A stretch of 64,000 nt of DNA from Branchiostoma floridae (GCF_000003815.2 NC_049981.1:31342269-31406268); one strand, 5' to 3'. Shown: positions 11,511 to 22,707, counted from the stretch's first letter. Made by a program: numbers and translations. Notes: generated by a model from the letters alone, not told the origin.

Positions 11511-11871
11511 GGAATTTGGAGTACCGAGTAATGTGGAATTCTAACAATTCTTACAAGTACATATACATAGATACATAATAAAGGAAGTAAATATACCAAG
11601 ATGCACTCTTTCAAATAATAGATTTTACCAGATATCTACCTAGTGGAAAATATTAGTGTCCACATTGTATTGTCCCTGTTGAAAGGCGAATAAAGTTCTA
11701 AAATTGTAAAGTGGAAAATATCTACAAAGTGAAAAAGTAGGCTACAGAGGATCCTATGGTTGTACCATTAACACTTAAACCAATTTAAAGTCATTAGTGT
11801 TAATAGCAAATCGTTTCGCGCGGTGTGGCAATAAGATTTGGCTGTCCCCGGATACCTAAGATTCTTACTGA

Positions 11872-12210
11872 ATGCAGAGCCACCCCCTAGGGTCTGCATT
11901 CCTTCCAGAAGGGGTAAGGATTGGACTTGCACACCTGGCGACCGGGTTCACCTGGAACGTCGGCACAAATACACTCATTAAACTCCGCCGCGGGTCAGAC
12001 ATGATTTTCAAATATATCAGCATTTATCTTCAGGGCGGTAATAATCTGGCGCGAGAAAGTCGCAGGTGCGACAGACGTGCATGTTTCACGCGGTACACGA
12101 TCCAGATAACGTGTACAACAAACCTTCACAAACGCTGCTTTTTAATACCACAACCCGGTATAAGAAATAATCACATACAAGCCAGTACTACGTGTTCTTT
12201 CTCAACGTGA
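11872..12210. other. Open frame, not supported as a gene
   Basis: The 112-codon open frame here has no recognisable domain, signal peptide or splice context. It sits in intergenic sequence next to an L2-like tail near 11640-11710 (GGCGAATAAAGTTCT). No gene is called for 11,520-12,650. Confidence 0.4.
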
Positions 12211-12657
12211 AGCCATCATAAATTCCCCGCGGAAAATGCCGTTTTCATACACAGTAAACGCGGAGTCATCCTCGGTTCCTAAGTGACTGATATGTAGCGC
12301 ACACAAGGCTTATCGCTGGGGACCGCCCCGACAATAGCCGCCGCCGGGAACAGTTTACCTGAAAGAACCACATTAAGCCTTAATCAATAATGAAAATCGC
12401 CCACACAAAAGACTTTTTCCCTCCGCCGTTTCAATGCAGGTCTCCAAAGGCACAAGTCGCGCAACCATGTCAGGCCGTAATGGGGTATGCAAGCGTCGCC
12501 ATGGTAACGGCAGAGTTGACTCAGTGATTGTACAATACGTGATGTAGTATAGAGTTGTTCAGTGTTGGTTCGCAGAATTTCGTACAATGAGTTGGGACAA
12601 CAAAGGATGAAAAGTGCAAATTGACTGTGTATGTTTTGGATATGCATGGTACTACAT

Positions 12658-12880
12658 GTAACGCTAGTTCACCTTTATTCGTGGGGTAACCTGTATCCGT
12701 TCTTTTGAAGAACAATGTACTTAGGGATATCAAGTCGACGGGTGATGGTGTCAAACTGCAATATTTTGAAAATGGTACAATTTGAAACTACCGTTCATCG
12801 ACTTGATATCCCTGGATACCCTGTTTAGCAACACAACGGATATAGGTTACCCCCGCGGATAAAGGTGAACTAACATTAGT
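12658..12880. mobile_element. MITE family C (AGTTCACCTTTATCCG ends), copy 1
   Basis: The left end reads CTAGTTCACCTTTATTCGTG then GGGTAACC. The right end is its inverse (GGTTACCCCCGCGGATAAAG then GTGAACTA). Inner inverted arms contain GATATCAAGTCGACG and CATCGACTTGATATCC. Other copies are at 16879-17085, 19648-19887 and 21626-21848. Confidence 0.85.
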
Positions 12881-13145
12881 GTACCAGGGGAATCGTCTCT
12901 GTTTTGCTCGGCGGCGTTGTAGTTCCGATGATGCAGAAACAAGGGAATAAAATGAAAATGTTGAAAATAAGAAAATGATAATTAAGTAAAAAAAAGATAA
13001 ATCAATATGAAACAGAAATTTAAAGAAATTATTGGTCTGTAGTACCAGATTGACCTTGCTGGTTTCAAGGAGAACATATTTGCCAGGGAAGTTTCGCCAC
13101 GATAGGGTTAAACTGTGTCGAGGGTAGCCTGATTTAATCGCGCTT

Positions 13146-13440
13146 CTTAGGCCCGTCCTACATTGCCTACCAGCTCCGGTTCATGGGAGTTTGCGTTACA
13201 CAGACTGTGTTTAGGGCACGATATTGGAAAGCGGGGCCCAACCTTCTCCTTCAACCGCCCTTTACCTCCCCAACCGAAGTCAGGTATCCAATCTTACACC
13301 TGGGTGGGAAGTTGTATTAAGCGCTTTTCCCAAGGGCACAACGTTGGTGGCATGTCAGAGGATTCGAACCCAGCACCCATGGGTTCTGGTCCAAACACCC
13401 TGGCCCTCTTGCCAACACGTCATCACTCCTAAATGTGGTA
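13146..13440 (-). mobile_element. tRNA-derived SINE, inverted copy
   Basis: Reverse orientation relative to the SINE at 11224. It shows CACGATATTGGAAAGCGGGG, ACACCTGGGTGGGAAG, TTCCCAAGGGCACAACG and an inverted B box GGATTCGAACCCAGCACCC. Confidence 0.65.
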
Positions 13441-13779
13441 TCTCAATGCTCTGGGGCACCGGTGCAGCACTGGTGGGATGCGTTCACTGTGGCACTGTTG
13501 TGTTAGTTTTGCAGATTATGTAAAATAAGTTATAATAGATTTAAGATATTGCGTTATACATAAAAGTATGACTTAGAAGACACCAAAATACACAAAACGT
13601 GAGAAAATTCGTTCTTTATCTCTGAAATTCGTTGAGTAATCTTTCGAACCCCGCAGTACCGCACCGGTGCCCCAAGTGCAATGAGATGCCACCTTAAGCT
13701 GAACACTGTACCGTAATGCCTTTATTTTCTAATCTTCAGGCAGATTTACCGGTGGCACAAAATATCAAAGTTGACTAAG

Positions 13780-13910
13780 GAGTACAGCTGGCCAAAGGGA
13801 GTCATCAGCCACTGGAAGTTAAACACAACCACTACTAGGCCGGCTTCATTCCTCTGTCAGCTTTTGATACTATCTTATGCTACCATAGGATCTGCTTGGA
13901 GATCTTGGAC
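13780..13910. mobile_element. MITE family B, damaged copy
   Basis: Only the right half is well kept: TTTTGATACTATCTTATGCT then ACCATAGGATCTGCTTGGAG. Internal remnants are AGCTGGCCAAAGGGAGTCA and GGCCGGCTTCATTCC. Confidence 0.65.
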
Positions 13911-13979
13911 GATACTCACAACAATGGTCCATTTCACTTTGAGACTTTGAGACTACTAAGAAACCTGTTTAGTCACGGT

Positions 13980-14270
13980 TTATTAGTGGAGTATTGTACC
14001 CCCACGGGCGTTTTAAAATCCTACAACGCCAAGTGTGTCAAAACAATTGACTGTAAAACTTGGTAGAAATGACTACAAACTTTACTCTAGAATCTAGTTC
14101 GCCCTTGTTATTTTCTTCGACCTGCAAGCGCCAAAACGTGTGAATGACTGATCAAGTAATCTGTTCATTTTCCAATAGGGCCGAATTTTTTCAGGTCCAG
14201 TTTTTCCGGACCAGTCCAATAAGAAAAAAACGGTACCGGTACCCTGTACCGATACCCAGCCCTACACGGT
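13980..14270. mobile_element. GGTACC-family inverted-repeat element, damaged
   Basis: Contains CAAGCGCCAAAACGTGTGAA, TCAGGTCCAGTTTTTCCGGA and the end GGTACCGGTACCCTGTACC then GATACCCAGCCCT. Better copies lie at 33375-33834 and 47640-47936. Confidence 0.55.
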
Positions 14271-14289
14271 ACTATAATACCAGTATCTC

Positions 14290-14372
14290 ACTTCTAAGGC
14301 TGAACACTGTACTGTAATACCTGTATCTCACTGCCAAAGCTGAACACTGTACTGTAATACCTGTACTTAACT
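14290..14372. repeat. Short tandem duplication upstream of the Ly6 gene
   Basis: Two adjacent copies of a ~55-bp unit containing GCTGAACACTGTACTGTAAT then ACCTGTA. A diverged single copy is near 13698. It may lie in the promoter region of the Ly6 gene. Confidence 0.6.
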
Positions 14373-14518
14373 CCGTCACGCAGAGTGAATGGTTTGATCC
14401 CACAGGAAATCATGCCGCTAAATGTCGCTTCCCGCGCCATGAATACTTTATGACGATTTGTGTGTGTTTGTGTCGTTTCTCCAGACTCAGGACAGGCGGG
14501 CAGCATGACCACACAGCT

Positions 14519-17500
14519 ATGCCACAGGACGCCGTCTTCTTACTCGTCTTAGGATTTCTTACATGCTTAGAAACAGGTGAGAACGTCTTACCTTGTCTTA
14601 TAAAGCCACTTTCTTCCTGCTATTGTTAACGTTTCTTCTGATACATGTAATATAAGATTTGAACCAGACTACGACTGGCGGACAGTATGACCATACACAG
14701 TATGACCATACTGCTATGTGACAAGATTTACCGGTCGTAGGATTCCTTACATGCTTAGAAACAGGGGAGAACGTCTTACCTTTGTCCAAGACTAGAACTT
14801 CAATGTCTTACTACATTAGGATTCCTTATTTTCTGTAACACCTTATAAAGAGGTTAGACCGCCCTACCTTACATAAGGCTCAGATCAGGAAAGGTAATGC
14901 CTTATTATTAGTCTTAGAACTTCATATTTGCTTTTAAAAAAGGTGAGTACGTCTTACTTTTATCTTAGACCGGCAACTTCGCTGTCTTACTGCGATAGGA
15001 TCCTCTTTAGACTTGTCCTCCCTTACCTTACCAGCAAATATAGTGTCCTAGTAGCGTTAGGATTCCTTGCATGCTTTAAAACAGACGAGAACGTCTAACG
15101 TACGAAGACCAGGAAATATGGTCTCTTTTTGCTGGCATAGGGTTTCTTCTTAACAGGATTAATCCAGGTACGATTGTCTTACCTCACTAAGCAAGCCATT
15201 GGACGCCGTGCTGTTAGCGTTAGTACGAACATTGTACTGCTGATATTAGTACATGTATGTCTTCTTATGAGACTTAAACTAAGTAATGCAGCCTTCCCTT
15301 ATCTCTAATGGACCAAGAAAGCCACCGATGTACTAAAATTCGGCCGGCGTTCGTTTGAATTGTGACGTCGGCTTAAAGAATGCTAATTCTTATTGCTGTG
15401 ATTGTCCTTCCAGGAGAGAGCTTGACATGTTACACGTGTAAGGAGTCGCCTCTGTGTATGGATTCAAATATTACAGGAAACGAAATTCGATAGGTACATG
15501 TACATGTCATATGAAACAAAATACTAGTACGCATGGAAATGACACACAAGTACAAGCGGGAACGTACTGAAAAGTCGCAAAAGGACACTGCTAACATATA
15601 CAGGATAATCTGTGAAGGGATCAGGACATCGATAATGGTAAAGAAGTGGGATAAATGTAGCTTCTACCAGGCTCCATAGGTCGGTGTAAAACAGTAGAAA
15701 TTGTTCAAATAGAATGGCTACATGCCAAAAGAGTTGGTCGGCCCTGGGGTATATGTTTGTGACGCCAGTGCTTTACTACCTGGGCAGCTAACTCCTTTGT
15801 CATTGTCATGTTATCTGTCTATTTGGCCAATTTTCTACTGTGTATTCCAGCGACTCATCGAGCCTGGTAGAGACCCGAATAACAGTTATCAATCTAAACG
15901 TTCACTGTGTTTCACACCACCTTTCTATCTTCCAGGAGAGAGCTTGACATGTTACACGTGTAAGGAGTCGTTCAAGTGGGTTTACTACAGCACGGTGTGC
16001 GAGAACGAGGTGACCAGGGACAACTCTACTCTGTCGTCATGTGGGGCCAGCGCAAGATACTGCATGGTACGGACATCGGAGTGAAGGAAGGGATGAATGA
16101 ATGGATGAATGAGTGAATGAATGAATGATTGATTGGATGTGTGTGCTTGAGTGAATGAATGAATGAATGAAGTAAAGAACGAAGAAACGAACGAACGAAG
16201 CAAAACTGAAGGAACAAGGGAGGGAAATAAAGGAAGAGGGAATAAGGAATAAACGAAGAAAGGAATAAGTATATGTCATTATTAATACGTTATTGTGTCT
16301 TGTGTCGTGACACATCGTAATACATATCAGAAACAAAGTGACATAGAATAGACTTTCGCTATGATATCGCCTATATAAAGCTAAGGTAACAACCTACCCT
16401 ACGTGATTTTTGTCCGTACATTTTTTGGGGAGGCCACGTTTTCTTAAAACGTAGGTAGCTTTTTTCACGTAGACAGCACGCCGCGTTGCACGCACGTCGG
16501 GTAGTGTCCTTAGCTTTAGACAGTGTAAATTTCATAAGATAGAAATTTTCCTACTGTAACGTTACATGTATAGCGGTTTTATATAATGTTTCGTCGACAG
16601 GATGTCCACTAAATGACAGTGTTTTTGTAGCCATAGCTCGATTTGCGTAGAATCAACAGAATTTATAATATAGGTAATTCTCTTGTAGTCGCGACTGATA
16701 CAATAGTGATTAAACGGAACCTGAATGTGAAGTTTTCCTGCTTATTTTCAGATCGAGAAAACGACGGTGAACGGTATTGTGGAGAGCTTCGAGCGCGCAT
16801 GCGCAGATACGTGCTACTTCGGGTGTAAGATTTCTGGACTCGGCGTCACCAAAGAGGCAAGTTTTGTCTTGATGATACCTAACGCCAGTTCACTTTTATC
16901 CGCGGGGTAACCTATGTCCGTTGTATCAAGAACAGGGTATTTTGTGATACCAAGTCAACGGTCGGGGATGAATTCGCAATATTTTCAAAGCACTGCAGTT
17001 CGAAACCTCTGTCCGCCGACTAAACATCAAATTTGTAAAAACAACGGATATAGGTTACTCCATGGATAAAGGTGAACTGGCGTTACTCCCCAAGCAGAGG
17101 TTATGCTCCGGGTTGTTTTTAGTCGGGTTTTCTTTTTGTCTGTCAGGGAAAAAACAAACCTTACAAAATAGCCCGATTAAAACGCCCCCAAAACGTCCGA
17201 AAACAAGTCTGAGCATATCCTGTGCTTGGATAGATGCCTTTACCGCGGGGAGTTTGCTGTGGGCGTATTATAATGTGCGGCACAATAACTTGCTTCCACG
17301 GCAAACTCCCTTCCACGGCAAACTCCCTTCCACGGCAAACTCCCTTCCACGGCAAACTCCCTTCCACAGCAAACTCCCTTCCACGGCAAACTCCCTTCCA
17401 CAGCAAACTCCCTTCCACGGCAAAGTCCCTTCCACGGCAAACTCCCTTCCACGGCAAAGTCCCTTCCACGGTAAACTCCCCTCCACGGCAAACTCCATTC

Positions 17501-19636
17501 CACGTCAAACTCCCCTCCACGGCAAAGTCCATTCCACGTCAAACTCCCTTCCACGGCAAACTCCCTTCCACGGCAAACTCCCTTCCACGGCAAACTCCCT
17601 TCCACGGCAAACTCCCTTCCACAGCTAACTCCCTTCCACGGCAAAGTCCTTTTCCCGGCATTAGAGAACCTTAGTCTAAAAGCTCTGCTAGAAGTATGTG
17701 AAAAAGGCTACTGTGTGACAGGGGTCTAATGGAGTAAATGTTTTATTCACTGAACAAGCAGAAGAAATCTACTTCAACAGTTTACTTTCGCACTTTCACC
17801 GCCTGTAAACGAAAAATATTGGTAAGAAACTTTGCTGTCTTGGCACATGGTAGTGATGGCAACCTTATAAACAAACCTGGAGCGAGGGATTACGAAGTTG
17901 AATTGGAAATGTTGCCTGTACTTGCTAACAAGATCGCTAGATGTCGCTGCGCTAACTCTGTACTGAGGCGGCCTCTATCGAGTAGTACCATAAATGCAGC
18001 AGAAAAAGTGTTATATGCTGACATGTCAAAATATTGCTTCACTTTTCACTAAAAACTTTTGTGGAGGGGAAGTCAATGTGAGGTACTCAATATGGTAGGA
18101 TATTGTAATAAAATCTTACACCTTGGTGTATATTATAGGGGCTTCCAGCAACTTTTCCACCACGTACAGTACTAGTCTCCAAGCAGATCTTGCGGTGGCA
18201 TAAGATAGTATCATAAGCTAGTATCATAGTATCATATGCCACCGCAAGATCTGCTTGGAGATTACACATTACCTCTTGTGTGAAGAAAGTCTTGAGAAAA
18301 TCCTTTCCTCCCCACCATACAAAACAGGTGCAATGTATATTTCCATATTTCTTTGGACATGTTGATTCGATCATTATGGTGGATATTCGCACACACAACA
18401 ATTCAACATGAAATCAACATGATCTAACTGCCATGCTGATGTCATTAAGTTTGCTATGTATCTATTATGCACAAAATTAAAGTTTTACCAGAACATGTAA
18501 CAACCTTGACGCTATCCTCGCTAGAACTGATCGCTTCCGCAATAGCAGCATACCATTCATTGCTAGACTATTGAATTCCTCGCCCCACTGAGATTCAATG
18601 TGATCATAGCCTCTGGAACCTATTAACTACTATTCGCCTCCTTGTTTTAATTATAGTACCTTAAGTGCAATAACGTTAAAGAGACTACTCTATGTGCAAT
18701 ACCTTTATGTGCAATCCAATGATAGCTTTTAACTGTGTATTTACCCAAAATTTGTATTTTAAACTACGCTCGTTATTGTATGTGTTAGTAATTTTACCTT
18801 CTTTATCCAACTCCCAATGTAAAGTTATTACACCAATTCAGCCGTGAGGCTGCAAGATGTATGACATATGTTTTTGACAAGTTTGACAAATAAACCATTA
18901 TATAAAGTTTGACATTGAAAGACAAGTGTCCTCATGCATTTCAATTTACTTTGTTCAACCCAAGGAGCTCCTTGGTTTAGCTGTATTGTAATATGTCACA
19001 CTAAAGTTTTGGCCAGCCTAAAAAGAAATCACAGGAAAAAAAAGATAATCCCTACCTACCAACCCATTTTTTTCAGGACTGAGACAGGAAACACAACATT
19101 TTTTTCCTAGTACCTAAAGTCTACTTAGTACTTTGCTGTTCCCACAGATCTGTTAGATTTTGCCCCCCCCCCAGCGGCCTGTTACAGTACTGCAACAGGA
19201 CTTCTGGGTTTGATATCTCGAGTTCTGAACATGCTGCGGCTATGATTTTTGAGTGGTAGACAGCTCTTTATGCCGAGAGTAAGTTGTGTAGCTTTGGGCC
19301 CCCTAGCGGCTTGTTTTGGAACTGCAGGGCAGGTTTAGTGTCAGACTTTAAAAGGCAATAACTCAAGAAGGGGTTAACGGATTGTTATGATTTTTGGTAT
19401 GTAGATAGCTTACGTGATACCTCATATAATGACATTAATTATGCAAATTGGTATCTAATTTGCATAATTAATTAGGAATTCTGTTAAAGTTTTCTTTGCT
19501 GTTCCCACAGATCTGCACATCGTGCTGTCCCGATGACGGATGTAACCACGGCCGGGGGGAGTCAGCTGGCCTGGCCCCGCCCCTGCTACCGCTCACACTG
19601 GCCGCGTTATGTGCAATATTTCACCAGCTAATGTAG
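14519..19636 (+). CDS. GPI-anchored Ly6/uPAR (LU) domain protein, 4 exons, 139 aa
   Basis: Coding exons are 14519-14576, 15936-16066, 16752-16856 and 19511-19636, with phases 1, 0 and 0 at the junctions. Exon 1 encodes a signal peptide (MPQDAVFLLVLGFLTCLE). The mature chain begins GESLTCYTCKES, the LxCYxC start of LU (three-finger) domains. It continues through TVC, SSC, RYC, AC, DTC and FGC to the closing CTSCCPDDGCN, the CC-x4-CN hallmark. I count 12 cysteines, one pair more than the common ten. The last 25 residues (ESAGLAPPLLPLTLAALCAI then a short tail) look like a GPI-attachment signal. Predicted role: a surface glycoprotein; ligand unknown. The donor of intron 3 is GC (GAG|GCAAGT). Decayed copies of exon 1 and exon 2 lie in introns 1. 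A family C MITE begins 12 bases after the stop. Confidence 0.85.
14678..15105 (+). pseudogene. Decayed copies of Ly6 exon 1 and its donor
   Basis: 14735-14785 repeats the exon 1 end (CTTACATGCTTAGAAACAGG) and its flank (GAGAACGTCTTACCT), but the donor GTGAG has become GGGAG. 15054-15100 is a more diverged copy (CCTTGCATGCTTTAAAACAG then ACGAGAACGTCTAAC). The upstream GACCACACAGCTATG stretch is also echoed at 14685-14715. They read as relics of tandem duplication of the signal-peptide exon. Confidence 0.6.
15414..15492 (+). pseudogene. Duplicated Ly6 exon 2 start, terminated
   Basis: Bases 15409-15449 are identical to the acceptor and first 12 codons of the real exon (15931-15971), encoding GESLTCYTCKES. 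The copy then diverges to PLCMDSNITGNEIR and meets TAG at 15490-15492, just before a GTACAT donor. If spliced from exon 1 it would give a truncated secreted peptide of about 46 residues. It is most simply a broken exon duplicate. Confidence 0.7.
16085..16205. repeat. (GAAT)n microsatellite
   Basis: GAATGAAT-type tetranucleotide array just after the donor of Ly6 exon 2. It produces the poly-IHSF frames on the opposite strand. Confidence 0.9.
16879..17085. mobile_element. MITE family C, copy 2 (Ly6 intron 3)
   Basis: Ends AACGCCAGTTCACTTTTATC then CGCGGGGTAACC, and GGTTACTCCATGGATAAAG then GTGAACTGGCGTT. It starts 22 bases after the GC donor of the preceding exon. Confidence 0.85.
17089..17222. 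mobile_element. Family D element fragment
   Basis: Begins TCCCCAAGCAGAGGTTATGC then TCCGGG and shows mirrored AGTCGGGTTTTCT and CCGATTAAAACGCC. It directly abuts the family C MITE. Confidence 0.55.
17288..17655. repeat. 17-bp minisatellite, about 21 copies
   Basis: Tandem units of CTTCCACGGCAAACTCC with few changes (CACAGC, CACGTC, AAAGTCC). Because 17 is not a multiple of 3, each frame cycles through all three and repeats as 17 residues (for example LPSTANSLP within it). Several frames on both strands stay open across the array. It lies in Ly6 intron 3. Confidence 0.95.
18172..18267. mobile_element. MITE family B, short palindromic copy
   Basis: TAGTCTCCAAGCAGATCTTG then CGGTGGCATAAG is mirrored by ATGCCACCGCAAGATCTGCT then TGGAGATTA. 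Almost no core remains, so it is nearly a perfect hairpin. Confidence 0.85.
18490..18912 (+). mobile_element. LINE 3' end remnant
   Basis: A short frame reads RTDRFRNSSIPFIARLLNSS near 18528-18592, the typical C-terminal tail of CR1/L2-like reverse transcriptases. It ends in an AT-rich 3' UTR with CCAATTCAGCCGTGAGGCTG and AATAAACCATT, like the tail near 7370-7430. Confidence 0.55.
19132..19516. repeat. Direct repeat flanking ~360 bp before Ly6 exon 4
   Basis: CTTTGCTGTTCCCACAGATC then TG occurs at about 19131-19152 and again at 19495-19516, where it is the true acceptor of exon 4. The DNA between contains an amphioxus-style repeat (AACTCAAGAAGGGGTTAACG). The first copy reads ATCTGTTAG, so using it would give a stop after two codons. 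Confidence 0.7.
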
Positions 19637-19647
19637 AAGAGTTAGAT

Positions 19648-19887
19648 GTAACATTAGTTCACCTTTCTCTGCAGGGTAACCTATATCCATTGTGTTGCTA
19701 AACAGGGTATCCAGGGATATCAAGTCGATGGACGGTAGTTACAAACTGTATTATTCTCAAAATATTGCAGTTTGAAACTGCCATCTGTCGACTTGATACC
19801 CCTAAATACATTGTTCTTAAAAAGAACGAATAAAGGTTACCCTACGGATAAAGGTGACCCTACGGATAAAGGTGAACTTGTGTTACA
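19648..19887. mobile_element. MITE family C, copy 3, in the Ly6 3' end
   Basis: Starts 12 bases after the Ly6 stop codon. It has the same ends as the other copies, with a short duplication of CCCTACGGATAAAGGTGA at the right end. The right arm carries AATAAA (19829-19834) in the Ly6 sense. Confidence 0.85.
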
Positions 19888-19889
19888 TG

Positions 19890-21620
19890 TATGAGATGAT
19901 GGCATTATGATGACAGTTCGATTTCCTTCTAACACAAAGACGGATGTGCTATCTACGTGACGTCACAGAAGCAGTGTATTGTTCATTCCTTCACAAAGAC
20001 TGGAGCCATTCAGTTGAAAATTTGGTCCAATTTTCATGTTGGAAATTACAGCTCAACCTTTCAGAATGTCTTCTACCAACACAGATGAACTTTGGCAAAG
20101 GCAGACTTGTACAATTTTACAGTCTGAATTCCTTCACATTGGAAAGAAGTTTAACTATGTCATGATGCCATCACCAGTATAAACTCCAAACAAAAAGTTT
20201 GGAAATTTGATTTTAGCCAACCATGTCACCATTGTCATTCTATCAATTATATCATATCAATGTTAAGATTGATAAACAAGTCTTTCCAATCATATAGCAT
20301 CTGAGAGTGTTGCAGTGGAGATATGATTGACAAAAATCCAAAGTTTCCAAACTTTTTGTTGTGTAGATGTGCTTTCATGCTGTAAAAGTATTTAGATGGC
20401 TATAATATCTTAAAAGATGGCTATAATATTATGATAATGATATCATTGGTAACTTAGTAAGGCATATCTAGAAGCATGGCAAATCTGATAGAGCTGTTTA
20501 TGAATCATGAAGTCAAAGTGAATCATGTCTCAAGCTAAAAGAACTGCTGATCAGATGTCTACGTTTCAAAACCAGGGCACAACTGGGCAGTTTTGGGAAA
20601 TGATAAGTGTGATATGAATGAAAACAAAATACACAAACTGTAAAATAAGTGATCATGAGAATGTTTTCTGTATGTTTCTTGAAACATCCTTTTATCTTCA
20701 TTCAGCAAACAGCCCAGCCAATCCCTGCTTTGGAAATGTGTCCCTATAGCATTAATTTAAGTTCTAAGCAGCGCATACTAGTGTATAGATGGATCCACTG
20801 ATCTCCAAGCAGATGTAAGAATCCAGCTTATTCTCAGTGTCACATACCTGTAATGTTAAGTAACTTACTTCAAGGAGGTTAACTATCTGACCTCCTTGCC
20901 TACTTGTTCTAGAATTTAATTCTGAAGAAGGCAGACCATTAAAAAGTGAATGCTACAATGGCACACTAAATGTTCACCGGGGAAAACAGGTAAAAACATG
21001 GAGAATGCGCCAGATTCTTACAACTAGTTGAAGATCAGGGTCACAGCATAAAGTTTAGTTATAATAGAGAGGCACAAAGCTCAGGCAAACAATGCTTATG
21101 GAAATCATTATTTCTTGCGAGGTTTCAAGATATTCTATGCAGAAAAACAGACAAAAGCAAGGGCTAGAAGACACTGCTGGCTGTTATTTCAAGTGTAATG
21201 TCAGTACTCGAACATTATTGGAGCAACTGGAAAAGTTTTACGACTCCCCACACGTGTAATACTACTGTAAAGCGGAACTTGTCATTTAATATATTCAAAG
21301 TGTCTTCATTTTGGTAGTTTTGAACAATGCTTGGAGGCTTTAGGCCACACTGACTTGATTACATGGATGACATCAGCACTCGCATCAAGTTTCTTCCGTT
21401 TCTAGAATAAATTAAAAAATGCGACTATGTCAAACAAGCTGCAAAATGAGAAAATAAATTCATTTTGTGTACCAAGTTCTTTGTTGCTTTTTGTTCAACT
21501 TTTCTGACCATTACATCTTTTTTCTTATTGTACATTATTATCTATATTTTAATTCCTACACATTGTCTTATCATTATTGCATTTCCATGTATACTTGCTT
21601 ATAGCCATGAACTTGCAATA
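19890..21620. other. No gene seen
   Basis: AT-rich intergenic sequence. A foldback CAAGGAGGTT/GACCTCCTTG lies at about 20872-20905. The block ends in a possible LINE-like 3' tail (AACTTGCAATAAAGTT) near 21608-21624. No exon was recognised. Confidence 0.4.
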
Positions 21621-21625
21621 AAGTT

Positions 21626-21848
21626 ATAACGCTAGTTTACCTTCATCCGTAGGGAAACCTTTATCCGTTCTTTTTAAGAACAACGTATTTAGGGGCATCA
21701 AGTCGACAGATAGTGGTTTCAAACGGCAATATTTTGAAAACATCACAATTTGAAACTACCGTCTATCGACTTGATATCCCTGGATACCCTGTTTAGCAGC
21801 ACAATGAGTATAGGTTACCCCACGGATAAAGGTGAACTAACGTTACAT
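21626..21848. mobile_element. MITE family C, copy 4
   Basis: Ends AACGCTAGTTTACCTTCATC then CGTAGGG, and GGTTACCCCACGGATAAAGG then TGAACTAACGTT. Inner arms contain CATCAAGTCGACAG and CTATCGACTTGATATCC. Confidence 0.85.
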
Positions 21849-22061
21849 GTATTATCATTACTTTTTTTCTTCGCACACTCACATCAGTTTTGGGGTGCAC
21901 AGGCGACATTGATGTCTTCCATATAACCAACTCACTCAGTTTCGCGTTAAGTGCAACAAGATTACTACCATTGGAGATACAAAATAACATGGGCATAGTT
22001 TGCTCTGAAACTTAGACTGTAATACCAAAGTAGAGACCAACCACCATGGTTATTGTGAACA

Positions 22062-22146
22062 ATAGTCTCCAAGCAGTAGTTTGGCTTAAAATGGGACGAA
22101 ATAGCCAGACAAAAAACAGCCAAAGCCAAACTTCTGCTTGAAGAGT
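22062..22146. mobile_element. Short inverted-repeat element (family D-like)
   Basis: AGTCTCCAAGCAGTAGTTTG then GCT is mirrored by AGCCAAACTTCTGCTTGAAG. The core is AATAGCCAGACAAAAAACAG. Confidence 0.6.
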
Positions 22147-22365
22147 ACTTGTGAACAGCTTACAGGTGAAGATGATTAAAAAGCTATGAAGTACATTGGT
22201 TAACTTTCTCAGTGTCCTTATATGCTTTTTTTTTTGCCGGTGCATAGGTTTTTGCCTACCCACCGGCTTAGAGGCGAGAGAAGCCGTTCGTTTTGGTTTG
22301 CATGGATGGGTCAATTTAACCAAACTCTTCTTATAGCCCTTCTATACAAACGATTACACAAAGGA

Positions 22366-22454
22366 GTTAGCGTGGCCGAGTGGTCTACGCGCTGGGTGGA
22401 TATAGCGATTTGCTTTTGCAGCCGTGGATCGTGGGTTCGAACAACACTTGTAAC
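22366..22454 (+). tRNA. tRNA-like sequence (Leu/Ser type), probably pseudogene
   Basis: An A box (TGGCCGAGTGGTCTACGCGC) and B box (GGGTTCGAAC) are correctly spaced, with a long variable arm as in tRNA-Leu/Ser, followed by a T run. Acceptor-stem pairing holds only at the outer four positions (GTTA/TAAC) and the expected CC after the B box is missing. A decayed tRNA or a SINE head is therefore likelier than a working gene. Confidence 0.5.
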
Positions 22455-22707
22455 AATTTTTTTTTCTTTGTTAGACAAATCTCATGTAATGTTTTTTTAA
22501 TAGACGACAGACCAATTCAGTAATTCGATGTTTAAAAACTCTTTTTTCACGTGATTTTGTTTAACATCCAGCCAGCTTTTTTCAAAAGCTCTCTTGTTTA
22601 AGAACTAAGAAAGAAAGGACCAAATGTGAACCGTAACAAAACAAGCACGGAACTGTAAAAAAAATGGACGCAACAGCTACAGAAGTTTCTGGCACGAGGA
22701 AATTTCA

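Noticed and set aside
17062-17674. Repetitive 'proteins' up to 188 residues on both strands
   Set aside because: Pure product of the 17-bp minisatellite; same repeat appears in several frames and on both strands, inside a Ly6 intron.
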